DNA of 64,000 bases from Ruminococcus sp. GTDB lineage: Bacteria > Bacillota > Clostridia > Oscillospirales > Ruminococcaceae. The notes beneath the pieces were generated by a model that made no database searches, had not been told where the DNA came from, and worked only from the letters and a program-made list of their open reading frames with translations. The stretch lies in assembly GCA_024697545.1 (NCBI GenBank), contig JAILFN010000027.1, positions 32,313 to 96,312 on the forward strand. Reading direction: 5' to 3'. Positions 44,517-53,139 of the stretch are shown one piece after another. How positions within the stretch are numbered: the first letter of the stretch is position 1; the number at the start of each line of letters is the position of its first letter. The position numbers were made by a program, and so were the translations under genes.

Positions 44517-44549
44517 AAATATACAGAACAAAGGAAAGGGGTGAACGGC

Positions 44550-45053
44550 ATGGCGCAAAAACGCATCGACAAGGAAATGCTCGCTGCCGAATACTCGGCG
44601 GTCTACCGCTACGCACTGGTGCTCTGCCGCGACGAAACGCAGGCGCAGGATATCACGCAGGATACCTTCATGCGCGCGCTCAGCACGGGCAGCAGGTTCA
44701 CGGGCGACAGCAGCCTTTACACATGGCTCTGCTCGATAGCCAAAAACCTCTGGCTGGATATCTGCCGCAAGTCGGGACGCGAGGTAAGCCTTGATGAACA
44801 GGGTATGCTCATCCCCGATACCGACAGCATCGAACAGCGCGCTGCCGACCGCAGCACCTCCCGCGAGATACACCGCATACTCCACACCCTCGAAGAACCC
44901 TACAAGGAAGTGTTCTCCCTTCGGGTGTTCGGGCAGCTTTCCTTTGCCGACATCGCCGAGCTTTTCGGCAAGACAGAGAGCTGGGCGCGTGTTACCTACC
45001 ACCGCGCAAGAAAGAAGATAGCGGAACAGATGAGAAAGGATGGTACGTTATGA
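44550..45053 (+). CDS. ECF-family RNA polymerase sigma factor
   Basis: A 167-residue sigma-70 family protein with region 2 (EYSAVYRYALVLCRD to SLYTWLCSIAKNLWLDICRK) and region 4 (RILHTLEEPYKEVFSLRVF, then SFADIAELFGKTESWARVTYHRARKK, the DNA-binding helix-turn-helix). I start at the ATG at 44550 after AAAGGGG. The stop overlaps the start of a zinc-finger anti-sigma gene (ATGA), so the pair is co-translated. It has an ECF-type promoter shared with the sigma remnant at 41.3 kb, and probably activates itself. Confidence 0.93.
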   Translation: MAQKRIDKEMLAAEYSAVYRYALVLCRDETQAQDITQDTFMRALSTGSRFTGDSSLYTWLCSIAKNLWLDICRKSGREVSLDEQGMLIPDTDSIEQRAADRSTSREIHRILHTLEEPYKEVFSLRVFGQLSFADIAELFGKTESWARVTYHRARKKIAEQMRKDGTL

Positions 45054-45952
45054 GTGAGAACAAAAGAAATGAGACAACAAAGCCCACGGGACTCAGGTGC
45101 GAGATAGTACGCGACCTGCTGCCCCTTTACCACGACGATGTCGTCAGCGAGGTGACAAAGCTCGAGATCAAAAGGCATCTTGCAGACTGCGCCGAATGCT
45201 CGGCAGAGCTTGAAGCTCTCAACCGTGAGCTGCCGCAGGATAAACATATGGACGGCTCGCCCGCAAAACAGTTCAGGCAGTTCTTTGCCAGACTTCGCAA
45301 AAAGCGCGTCATCATCACGGCGCTCGTATCCCTCGCTTCGGCAGCGGCGGCGTTTGGTGGGCTGTACTTCGCGACAAGCGTCCCGATAAGGCAGATACCC
45401 GCCGACGCTATCCATGTACACAAGGTATACCGCTACGACTTTGAGACACTGCCCAACGGCAGCGAAGAAGAGAGCAGCGGCTATTTCGTTTATTTTTCGA
45501 TAGACGCAAAATACATGAGCGGCGGTGCATCAGCCAACACCCGCAAGACCGATGACGGCGGACTTGAACTCGTCTACAAGTGCCCGCTGATAGTTTGGGA
45601 CAGGACCGATGACCCCAAAGGCAGCGTCCTCGCCGATGCACAGCTGTGGGGCGCACAAGACGACGACAGCTTCTTCGCCATCAACGGCAGAAAAGTATGG
45701 AACGCCGAGGAGGGCAACGACGGCGAGGTACCGGGGTATGTCCACGACGAGTACCTCTATGAATTCGACAGCGGCAGCTACGGCCCCGACGCTGCCAATG
45801 AAAGCATGATCTATCGCGTAGACGAATCGGGCAGGCTAGGCGAGACTTTTGTTTTCTCCATAGGCGGCAATGTAAGAGCCTGGAGCTTAGACGGCGAGCT
45901 GCTGTTTGAAGGCACCGAAAAGGAATGGACTGCTCTCAACAAGAAACAGTGA
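45050..45952 (+). CDS. Zinc-finger anti-sigma factor, membrane-anchored
   Basis: A 300-residue protein. The N-terminal zf-HC2 anti-sigma domain has Cys17, His43, Cys47 and Cys50 (C-x25-H-x3-C-x2-C), the metal-binding layout of redox or envelope-stress ZAS domains. One membrane segment lies at about residues 88-108, and the remaining 190 residues are an extracytoplasmic sensor domain without a recognised family. It holds the preceding ECF sigma inactive until a surface signal is sensed. The signal is unknown. Confidence 0.9.
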   Translation: MSENKRNETTKPTGLRCEIVRDLLPLYHDDVVSEVTKLEIKRHLADCAECSAELEALNRELPQDKHMDGSPAKQFRQFFARLRKKRVIITALVSLASAAAAFGGLYFATSVPIRQIPADAIHVHKVYRYDFETLPNGSEEESSGYFVYFSIDAKYMSGGASANTRKTDDGGLELVYKCPLIVWDRTDDPKGSVLADAQLWGAQDDDSFFAINGRKVWNAEEGNDGEVPGYVHDEYLYEFDSGSYGPDAANESMIYRVDESGRLGETFVFSIGGNVRAWSLDGELLFEGTEKEWTALNKKQ

Positions 45953-45995
45953 CAGGATAAACGCCCGCAGAAAAAAAGCATAAATATATAAGCTG

Positions 45996-46027
45996 TGCCC
46001 CCGAGCCTTTCAGAACGCTCGGGGGCA
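45996..46027 (+). terminator. Hairpin after the anti-sigma gene
   Basis: TGCCCCCGAGC pairs perfectly with GCTCGGGGGCA across ten bases. The T-run after it is short (TTGTG), so termination strength is uncertain. Confidence 0.55.
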
Positions 46028-46110
46028 TTGTGCTTATCGGAAATTTTTGCCGTTACTGTTTTTTCGATACGCGGGATCGTTTGGATAGTATTACCGCGTC
46101 AGAGCATGAG

Positions 46111-46476
46111 CTATACAACGGTATATCCTTTTGAAGCCAGTATTCCCAATGCTCTGTCAAAGTTTTCTTCCTTCACAAAAATATAGTCCGTATTGTATGT
46201 TGAAACGGCAAATACCCCTATTTTATTTTCGGCAAGTATACCCGTGAGCTTTGAGAGTATCCCGATCAGTGAAAAGTCAAGTACCCCCTGAATGCGGAAT
46301 CCCCGCCATCCATCGCTGCATTCCGTCACGTTTTTCGGAGTATCTTCCGTTTTGCAGACCAGCGATAATTCTTCATCTGTTTTTCCGATAAAATAAAGAT
46401 CCGCCGTCAGCTTAATGTCTGAAATATCCGCCACTTTGCAAACAGACAGTTTGCAGTCAAGTTTTTTTAATTCCAT
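46111..46476 (-). CDS. ACT domain-containing protein
   Basis: A 121-residue protein with an N-terminal strand-rich half and a C-terminal ACT_7-like domain (FRIQGVLDFSLIGILSKLTGILAENKIGVFAVSTYNTDYIFVKEENF in pieces), the amino-acid sensing fold seen in CASTOR-like proteins. It is soluble and is likely to bind an amino acid as a stand-alone sensor. An AAGGAGAAGGG site precedes the ATG. No enzyme domain is fused. Confidence 0.85.
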   Translation of the reverse strand: MELKKLDCKLSVCKVADISDIKLTADLYFIGKTDEELSLVCKTEDTPKNVTECSDGWRGFRIQGVLDFSLIGILSKLTGILAENKIGVFAVSTYNTDYIFVKEENFDRALGILASKGYTVV

Positions 46477-46534
46477 CGGTTCCCTTCTCCTTTTTTTCGG
46501 TTACATTTTTTTCAAAGCATCAAAGCTCTGTCGA

Positions 46535-46581
46535 TAAAAAGCCATAATACTTCCGAGCGTACATCGGAAATATTATGGCTT
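46535..46581 (-). terminator. Long palindromic terminator after the kinase-like gene
   Basis: AAGCCATAATA (46539-46549) pairs with TATTATGGCTT (46571-46581), with an inner TTCCGA/TCGGAA stem (46551-46569). On the minus strand it ends in TTTTT, 49 bases after the stop at 46630. Confidence 0.75.
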
Positions 46582-46629
46582 GAAGCATCTTTATGACTAC
46601 AGTATCAAAGGCAGGTCTTTGCTGCTTTA

Positions 46630-47385
46630 TCAATACTGCACAACGTCCAGCCAGCGCATGAGGAAGTCACGCTCCTCGGGTATGCCGCGGTCGAGCTGGG
46701 CTGCGGCAACTATCGGCATCCACTGCTGAACATACTGCTTGCTGGTGCCCGTTGCCTGACAATACTTGTCAAGGTAGGGGTCTGCAAGATCGGGACGGCG
46801 CAGCGAGAGCAGCAGGTAGGTCTTTGCCGCGTCCGCCGAAGCGTTGCCCTGACGCGAGCTGCCCCAGTTAAGAACATATGTGCCCTCGTCATTGAGTATC
46901 ACACAGTCGGGGGTGAAGTTCAGGTGGCAGAGCTTTATGTGCTTGGGCATCGAATCAAGGCGGGTCAGAAGCTCATACTTCTTGATCTCGTCGATCTGCC
47001 CCAGCGACTTTATCTGACGCGCCAGCTTGTCTTTGAGCTTTGAGAGCAGCGGCATATACTGCGCGTGTATCTCGGTCTGTATCTCAACGAACTTGTCCAG
47101 ATAAAAGTCCGCCTTTTCGGGGTTCTCGTCGATGAGCTGACCCATAGTCTTGCCGTTGATCCAGTCCATAGAGATCGCCCACTTGCCGTCTATTACAGAT
47201 ACCTCGTGCAGTATAGGCATCTGAAGATAGGAATTCTTGAGGGTGGTCTCAACTCTTGCGTGTGTCAAAGCGGCGTAAAGGCACTTTTCCTTGTGCTCGG
47301 GGCTGCGGTAAACACGCACTGCTTTCCCGTCGGACTCGTAGATATCGTAAATGTCGCCGCTGCCGATAAAATTCTTCAGTTCCAT
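46630..47385 (-). CDS. Aminoglycoside phosphotransferase-like protein, catalytic residues altered
   Basis: A 251-residue protein with a kinase-like fold. An N-lobe has SGDIYDIYESDGKAVRVYRS, and a C-lobe segment LCHLNFTPDCVILNDEGTYVLNWGSS lies where APH/choline kinases have HGDLHPGNIL and IDW. Here the catalytic Asp is Asn, the metal-binding Asn is shifted, and the DFG-like Asp is Asn (LNW). It may therefore be a pseudokinase or bind substrate without phosphorylation. It is transcribed alone, with a promoter in the long AT-rich spacer. Confidence 0.8.
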   Translation of the reverse strand: MELKNFIGSGDIYDIYESDGKAVRVYRSPEHKEKCLYAALTHARVETTLKNSYLQMPILHEVSVIDGKWAISMDWINGKTMGQLIDENPEKADFYLDKFVEIQTEIHAQYMPLLSKLKDKLARQIKSLGQIDEIKKYELLTRLDSMPKHIKLCHLNFTPDCVILNDEGTYVLNWGSSRQGNASADAAKTYLLLSLRRPDLADPYLDKYCQATGTSKQYVQQWMPIVAAAQLDRGIPEERDFLMRWLDVVQY

Positions 47386-47532
47386 GATCCATTCTCCTTT
47401 AATCCTATAAATTCCAGAGGTTTTACCCTATAAATCAGACATTGCCTGTTTGCCAAAAAACGGGGCGCAAAAGAAACGCTACAAAATTTGTGCAATTAGT
47501 ATAATTGCGTCCGTTTGATATTTGATGTTTAT

Positions 47533-47561
47533 ATTATACTACATATTTTCGCAAATGTCCA
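47533..47561 (-). promoter_or_regulatory. Promoter of the kinase-like gene
   Basis: On the minus strand TGGACA (47561-47556), 17 bases, TATAAT (47538-47533), giving a leader of about 140 bases that contains the GCAATTA palindrome. Confidence 0.8.
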
Positions 47562-47798
47562 GTCTTTTTTGTGCAAAACGATAAACTTTACATATAATTA
47601 AGTATACAGTTACAGTTTATTCACATAATATATTAATCACTATGCGACAAAATTCTCCACAAACGTTTTCGCAGGTCATGAAATTTGTGCATTTTGACGG
47701 ACACATTCTGTTTATCTTAAATAAAATCTAATTTAAAATTTGTGGAAATGTTCTATAATAGCTCTGAAAAAGGTCTGAAATGCTGTGAAATAATCAGA

Positions 47799-47827
47799 TT
47801 GACAAAAAAATAACAAACTGCTATAAT
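47799..47827 (+). promoter_or_regulatory. Perfect-consensus promoter of adhE
   Basis: TTGACA (47799-47804), 17 bases, TATAAT (47822-47827) preceded by TGC. The leader is about 85 bases. Confidence 0.92.
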
Positions 47828-47917
47828 TAAAGCATAGGGAAATATAGTCTTCACTAAGGTATTTGGAACTATGCACAAAAGTGCGATCAAACCGTTTTTT
47901 AGAAAGGAATGGTTTTT

Positions 47918-50536
47918 ATGGTAAACAAGGTCAAGACGGTTGACAGCGTAGAATCGCTGGAAGCCAAGATAGCTGAGGTAAGAGAGGCGCAGAGGATATT
48001 CTCCACCTACACACAGGAACAGGTAGATGAGATATTCAAGGCGGCAGCTCTCGCAGCTAACAAAGCGCGTGTGCCGCTGGCAAAGATGGCTGTTGAAGAG
48101 ACGGGCATGGGCATCGTTGAGGACAAGGTCATCAAGAACAACTATGCTTCCGAGCACATCTATAACAAGTACAAGAACGTCCGCACCTGCGGCGTGTTCG
48201 AGGAGGATAAGTCCTTCGGCACTACCCGCATATATGAGCCTATCGGTCTGATAGCGGCGGTAATACCTACCACCAATCCGACTTCGACTTCTATATTCAA
48301 GTGCCTTATCTCCCTCAAAACGAGAAACGGAATAATCATAAGCCCTCACCCGAGAGCAAAGAGATCGACCATCGAGGCTGCACGCATCGTTCTTGAGGCT
48401 GCCGTAAAGGCAGGCGCTCCCGAAGGCATCATCGGCTGGATAGATGTTCCCTCGCTCGATCTTACCAACACCATAATGAAGGAAGCCGACATCATCCTTG
48501 CAACGGGCGGCCCCGGCATGGTAAAGTCCGCATATTCCTCGGGCACTCCCGCTATCGGCGTGGGCGCAGGCAACGCTTCGGCTATAATCGACAAGTCCGC
48601 CGATATCGTTAACGCAGTGAACTCGATAATCCATTCCAAGACCTTCGATAACGGCATGATCTGCGCTACCGAGCAGACCCTTATAGTTGACAAGGCGATA
48701 TACAGCGATGTCAAGAAGGAACTCAAAGCCCGCGGCTGCTACTTCCTCAACGATGAAGAGGCAGACAAGATCCGCCACACCCTTCTGATAAACGGCGCAC
48801 TCAACGCAAAGGTCGTGGGTCAGCGCCCCGTCACCATCGCTGAGATGGCAGGCTTTGAAGTACCCGCCAATACCAAGGTGCTGATCGGCGAGGCTACCTC
48901 CACCGACAACAGCGAAGCCTTCGGCCATGAAAAGCTTACCACAATACTCGGTATGTACAAGGCAAAGGATTTCGACGACGCACTGGACAAGGCTGAAGCA
49001 CTGCTCAACAACAACGGCGGTCTCGGTCACACCTCCGTGCTGTGGATAGATAACGTAAATGAAAGAGAAAAGCTGATGAAGTTCGCAGAGCGCATGAAGA
49101 CCTGCCGACTCATCATCAACACCCCCTCCTCCCTCGGCGGCATCGGCGATCTTTACAACTTCGATTTCGCACCCTCGCTGACCCTCGGCTGCGGCTCCTG
49201 GGGCGGCAACTCGGTTTCCGAAAACGTCGGCGTAAAGCATCTGCTGAACATCAAGACCATTGCGGAGAGGAGAGAGAATATGCTTTGGTTCAGAGCTCCC
49301 GAAAAGGTTTACTTCAAGAAAGGCTGCCTGCCCGTTGCTCTTGACGAGCTCGGCACGGTCATGAACAAGAAGAGAGCGTTCATCGTTACCGACCAGTTCC
49401 TCGGCAGAAACGGCTACACCAAGCCCATCACCGACAAGCTGGACAAGATGGGTATCGTTCACGAGACCTTCCTGGACGTTGCTCCCGATCCTACTCTGTC
49501 CTGCGCTCTTGAGGGCGTTAAGGCAATGCGCGCTTTCGAGCCCGATGTCATAATCGCTCTCGGCGGCGGTTCGGCTATGGACGCTGCAAAGATCATGTGG
49601 GTGCTTTACGAGCATCCCGATGCAGACTTCATGGATATGGCTATGCGCTTCATCGACATCAGAAAGAGGGTATACACCTTCCCGAAGATGGGCGAAAAGG
49701 CTTACTTCGTATGCGTTCCCACCTCCTCGGGCACAGGCTCTGAGGTAACTCCCTTCGCGGTCATCACCGATGACGAGACAGGTCACAAGTACCCCCTCGC
49801 AGACTATCAGCTCATGCCGAACATGGCTATCGTTGACACCGACATGATGATGAGCGCTCCCCGCGGACTCACCGCAGCTTCGGGTCTTGACTGCCTGGTA
49901 CACTCGCTTGAAGCTTACGCTTCGGTAATGGCTACCGACTTCACCGACGGCATCGCACTGAGATCCATAAAGATGACCTTTGACAACCTGCCCGAGTGCG
50001 TAGACAACGGACAGACCGCTATCAAAGCAAGAGAGAACATGGCTCATGCTGCTACTATGGCGGGCATGGCTTTCGCAAACGCATTCTTAGGCATTGGTCA
50101 CTCGCTGGCACACAAGCTTGGTGCATATCACCACCTGCCCCACGGCATCTGCTGCGCTCTGGTGATAAGCAACGTCATGAGGTTCAACGCAAACCCCGTA
50201 CCCACAAAGATGGGCACATTCTCTCAGTACACTCACCCGCATACCCTTGAAAGATACGCCGAGATCGGACGTTATCTGGGTATCGAAGGCAAGGACGACA
50301 AGGCTGTGTTTGAAGGTCTTATCAATAAGATCGAAGAACTCAAGGACAGGGTCGGCTGCAAGAAGACCATCGCAGATTACGGCATTTCCGAGGAAGACTT
50401 CCTTGCCACCCTCGACAAGATGTCCGAGGACGCATTCGACGACCAGTGCACAGGCGCAAATCCCCGCTTCCCCCTCATCGAGGAGCTCAAGGAGATCTAC
50501 AAGGCCTGCTACTACGGCACCGAATACAAGGGCTAA
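47918..50536 (+). CDS. adhE: Bifunctional acetaldehyde-CoA/alcohol dehydrogenase
   Basis: An 872-residue fusion that reduces acetyl-CoA to acetaldehyde and then ethanol, re-oxidising NADH in fermentation. The N-terminal ALDH domain (about 1-440) has the catalytic Cys in NGMICATEQT and KTCRLIINTPSSLGGIGD. The iron-dependent ADH domain (about 460-872) has GGGSAMDAAK, TSSGTGSEVTPFAVITD and metal-binding His residues in AFLGIGHSLAHKLGAYHHLPHG. The start at 47918 has AAAGGA nine bases upstream. It is monocistronic and strongly codon-biased. AdhE forms filaments called spirosomes. Confidence 0.97.
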   Translation: MVNKVKTVDSVESLEAKIAEVREAQRIFSTYTQEQVDEIFKAAALAANKARVPLAKMAVEETGMGIVEDKVIKNNYASEHIYNKYKNVRTCGVFEEDKSFGTTRIYEPIGLIAAVIPTTNPTSTSIFKCLISLKTRNGIIISPHPRAKRSTIEAARIVLEAAVKAGAPEGIIGWIDVPSLDLTNTIMKEADIILATGGPGMVKSAYSSGTPAIGVGAGNASAIIDKSADIVNAVNSIIHSKTFDNGMICATEQTLIVDKAIYSDVKKELKARGCYFLNDEEADKIRHTLLINGALNAKVVGQRPVTIAEMAGFEVPANTKVLIGEATSTDNSEAFGHEKLTTILGMYKAKDFDDALDKAEALLNNNGGLGHTSVLWIDNVNEREKLMKFAERMKTCRLIINTPSSLGGIGDLYNFDFAPSLTLGCGSWGGNSVSENVGVKHLLNIKTIAERRENMLWFRAPEKVYFKKGCLPVALDELGTVMNKKRAFIVTDQFLGRNGYTKPITDKLDKMGIVHETFLDVAPDPTLSCALEGVKAMRAFEPDVIIALGGGSAMDAAKIMWVLYEHPDADFMDMAMRFIDIRKRVYTFPKMGEKAYFVCVPTSSGTGSEVTPFAVITDDETGHKYPLADYQLMPNMAIVDTDMMMSAPRGLTAASGLDCLVHSLEAYASVMATDFTDGIALRSIKMTFDNLPECVDNGQTAIKARENMAHAATMAGMAFANAFLGIGHSLAHKLGAYHHLPHGICCALVISNVMRFNANPVPTKMGTFSQYTHPHTLERYAEIGRYLGIEGKDDKAVFEGLINKIEELKDRVGCKKTIADYGISEEDFLATLDKMSEDAFDDQCTGANPRFPLIEELKEIYKACYYGTEYKG

Positions 50537-50592
50537 AACCAATCCCGATACGGCAGCGCAGATACCCCCGCGCTGTCAGCTTCCAAATACCG

Positions 50593-50630
50593 GCGGCTCC
50601 GTCTTTTCTGAAGGCGGAGCCGCTGTTTTT
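50593..50630 (+). terminator. Terminator of adhE
   Basis: GCGGCTCCG (50593-50601) pairs with CGGAGCCGC (50615-50623), followed by TGTTTTT. Confidence 0.85.
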
Positions 50631-50720
50631 GTGCGGGCTTTATCTTTCCCGCCTTTCACTTTTAGTATGAAATAACCAACAGTTTATCGGCGGTCAGGGG
50701 TATTTTTTCACGTTAAGCAC

Positions 50721-50749
50721 TTGATTTTACAAGCAAAATGTGGTATGAT
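50721..50749 (+). promoter_or_regulatory. Promoter of the O-acetylation operon
   Basis: TTGATT (50721-50726), 17 bases, TATGAT (50744-50749), about 45 bases before the first gene. Confidence 0.8.
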
Positions 50750-50796
50750 ATCTATGTATGATATTTTAGACATGATCGCCGAAAGGATATGATAAT

Positions 50797-51948
50797 ATGC
50801 CGAACGATAAGCAGAAAAGACTAAAGATACAGCAGGGCGTGATCTCGGTAGCAAGCGTGGCTATGATCGTGTTCGTGCTGACCTGGCTGATAAATACCGC
50901 CGTCACGGGCAGAAAGAACGGGCTTAATATCGACTTTACGAAGGAAGAGAAGAAAAGCGGCAGTTCGATAAGCAGAAAGACCGAAAGCAAGCCCGCTGAG
51001 GAAAGCAAGGCGGATACAGAGTCTAAGACAAATACCGTCAAATACAGCAGCGACAGCTCCGAGCCCGAAAACGCGGACAAGCCTTATGAGGGTGCTGCCA
51101 TGAAGGACGACTTCTCCGATGCCTGCTTTATCGGCGACTCCCGCACCGTGGGGCTTGAGATGAACAGCGACAAGGCAAAAGCCGATTTCTACGCCTCGCA
51201 GGGACTTAACATAAGCACCGCTTTGACCGATGCCGTCGTTACCCTTGACAACGGCAACATGGGCACTGTTATAGACGGCGCTTCACAGAAGCCCTACAAG
51301 CGGATCTTCATAATGTTCGGCATAAACGAACTCGGCTGGCCTTACCCCGAAAACTTTGTTTCACAGTACGTTGAACTGGTGAACGCCGTAAAGGAAGCTC
51401 AGCCCGAGGCTGATATCTATATCGAATCGGTGCTGCCCGTATCCTACAAGGCGGCGGAGACCAATGAGGTCTTCACCAATGAGCACATCGACAACTTCAA
51501 CGATTATGTAAAGCAGGTCGCAGAACAGACCGGCACCAATTACCTTGACATCAACAGCTACTTCAAGGATGATTCGGGAAGCCTTCCCGAGGACGCGGCG
51601 GCTGACGGCATACATTTCGTCCGCGACTACTGCCTTGAATGGATAGATATCCTGGCTTACCTCGTGCCGCAGGATCCCGCGGCGGCAGCCGATATCGCTG
51701 CCAAACAGAGCGAAGCCGAAGCAAATGCCGCTTCCGATGAAACCTATGACGACGGCACCGCGGACGAAGCCGAGGGCGAATACGGATTTCTGGATCCCGA
51801 TGGCTATGTCCCCGAAGAGGAAGACGACGGCGTTGTTGACGGCAACGGCAACGTTGATTACGGCGACGGTCAGCAGGACGTATACACCGATGATGAGTAT
51901 GACTACTCCTATGATAATAACGACGGATATGTGGATGATGGTATATGA
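50797..51948 (+). CDS. Membrane-anchored SGNH/GDSL hydrolase-like protein
   Basis: A 383-residue protein anchored by one N-terminal helix (about 15-36) with a charged linker. The SGNH domain has Ser115 in FIGDSRTVGL, GINELGW (175-181, block III Asn) and D270-x-x-H273 in DGIHFV, a complete catalytic set. The C-terminal about 85 residues are extremely acidic and Tyr/Gly-rich. It leads a five-gene unit with an MBOAT acyltransferase and likely acts on acetylated surface glycans as esterase or transferase. The neighbour is a paralogue, and their starts overlap. Confidence 0.88.
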   Translation: MPNDKQKRLKIQQGVISVASVAMIVFVLTWLINTAVTGRKNGLNIDFTKEEKKSGSSISRKTESKPAEESKADTESKTNTVKYSSDSSEPENADKPYEGAAMKDDFSDACFIGDSRTVGLEMNSDKAKADFYASQGLNISTALTDAVVTLDNGNMGTVIDGASQKPYKRIFIMFGINELGWPYPENFVSQYVELVNAVKEAQPEADIYIESVLPVSYKAAETNEVFTNEHIDNFNDYVKQVAEQTGTNYLDINSYFKDDSGSLPEDAAADGIHFVRDYCLEWIDILAYLVPQDPAAAADIAAKQSEAEANAASDETYDDGTADEAEGEYGFLDPDGYVPEEEDDGVVDGNGNVDYGDGQQDVYTDDEYDYSYDNNDGYVDDGI

Positions 51949-53099
51949 TGGACATACAAAGATCAATTTGTAAAACGATATGTGCGGCAGTCTCCGCGGT
52001 AATGATAATATCTCTCGCGGGGTGCGGCAAGCAGGAGATACGGCCAAACAGAAGACCCATCACAAGGACCTCCCCCGAAGCTGTTGCCGCCGACACGGTG
52101 CTTGAAAGCCTGCCCGATGACAGCGCTGAGGACAGCACAGCCGAGACTTCGGCAGAGACTGCCAAGAAAAAGAAGAAAAAGACCAAGGAAACTGAAGCTT
52201 CGACAACGACAGAGACTACCACCACAACCGAGCCGGAGCCTGAGATCCCCGACGTGCGCCGCGAACAGCCTTACCTCGGTGCGGCGGACTACGATGACTT
52301 CTCGGACGCCTGCTTTATCGGCGCTTCGCAGACGGTGGGGCTCAGCCTTTTCGGCGGAAAGGTAGATCCCGATTTTTATGCCTATGCGGGTCTTAACGTC
52401 GATACGATATTCACAAAGAAATTCCTGACCGAGGACGGAAGGACTGCGGCAGTCAGCGATTCCGACGGCGTTTCGGAAGACGGGCTCTTCACCGTCATGG
52501 ATATGCTCGACAAAAAAAGCTACAGCCGCATATACATACTCTTCGGCATAAACGAGATGGGCGGCTGGATAGATTACGACCATTTTTACAGCAGCTATGT
52601 GAACCTCATAAGAGAGATACGCGGAAAGCAGCCCTCGGCGACCATATACGTCGAATCGGTGCTGCCCGTCAACAAGTACGCTGTAAACACCAACCATAAA
52701 TTTACAAACGAGAACATCGACAACTTCAACAGCAGCTATGTCAGACCCGCTGCCAATGAAGCGGGTGCGGTTTTTGTGAACATTAACCCTATGTTCAAGT
52801 GTGAGAACGGCAGCCTTCCCAAGGACGCTTCGGCTGACGGCATACACATGACCCAGTCATATTGCAGGGAATGGATGGATATGCTCGCCTACTATGCACC
52901 CGCGGGCGGACCTACAAGACCCATGCCCGAGGATTACAGCCCCGACAACGGCACACAGCCTCAGCCCGAACAGCCGAGAGAAAGTGCAGACCCCGGTGAG
53001 CTTCCTCCCGAGGTAGTGCCCGTGCCGCTGCCCGATGTGGTTATCCCCGATATTCCCGAAGAGACTTCGGCACCTGCCGAGGAGATACCCGAAGAATGA
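51945..53099 (+). CDS. SGNH hydrolase-like lipoprotein, variant GDS motif
   Basis: A 384-residue lipoprotein (lipobox LAGC, Cys27) with a Lys-run, a Thr-rich linker (70-100) and an SGNH domain paralogous to the preceding protein: DFSDACFIGASQTVGL, LFGINEMGGW, ASADGIHMTQSYCREWMD. Ser128 and the D298/H301 pair remain, but block I reads GASQ instead of GDSR, so the usual Asp is Ala. It may have altered activity. ATG overlaps the previous stop. A Pro/Glu-rich tail ends the protein. Confidence 0.87.
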   Translation: MMDIQRSICKTICAAVSAVMIISLAGCGKQEIRPNRRPITRTSPEAVAADTVLESLPDDSAEDSTAETSAETAKKKKKKTKETEASTTTETTTTTEPEPEIPDVRREQPYLGAADYDDFSDACFIGASQTVGLSLFGGKVDPDFYAYAGLNVDTIFTKKFLTEDGRTAAVSDSDGVSEDGLFTVMDMLDKKSYSRIYILFGINEMGGWIDYDHFYSSYVNLIREIRGKQPSATIYVESVLPVNKYAVNTNHKFTNENIDNFNSSYVRPAANEAGAVFVNINPMFKCENGSLPKDASADGIHMTQSYCREWMDMLAYYAPAGGPTRPMPEDYSPDNGTQPQPEQPRESADPGELPPEVVPVPLPDVVIPDIPEETSAPAEEIPEE

Positions 53100-53139
53100 T
53101 ATCAATTTAACTTCTTATACAGGAAAGGAAAGAATTAAA

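Larger units (their letters stand above)
47386..47917. promoter_or_regulatory. AT-rich divergent regulatory spacer between the kinase-like gene and adhE
   Basis: A 532-base spacer without a gene. It holds both promoters, the perfect palindrome GCAATTA-GTA-TAATTGC (47492-47508), and four copies of TTTGTGC/G-A (47487, 47568, 47684, 47739), all in the same orientation. No clear Rex operator is seen. Confidence 0.5.

Noticed and set aside
47562..47798. Rex operator for adhE redox control
   Set aside because: I looked for TTGTTAA-N4-TTAACAA-like palindromes and found only half-similar TTTGTGCA direct repeats.
47753..50047. A 764-residue open frame on the minus strand across adhE
   Set aside because: It is the antisense shadow of a G/C-biased, highly expressed gene. 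It has no ribosome binding site, no recognisable domain, and an abnormal His/Cys/Val-rich composition.
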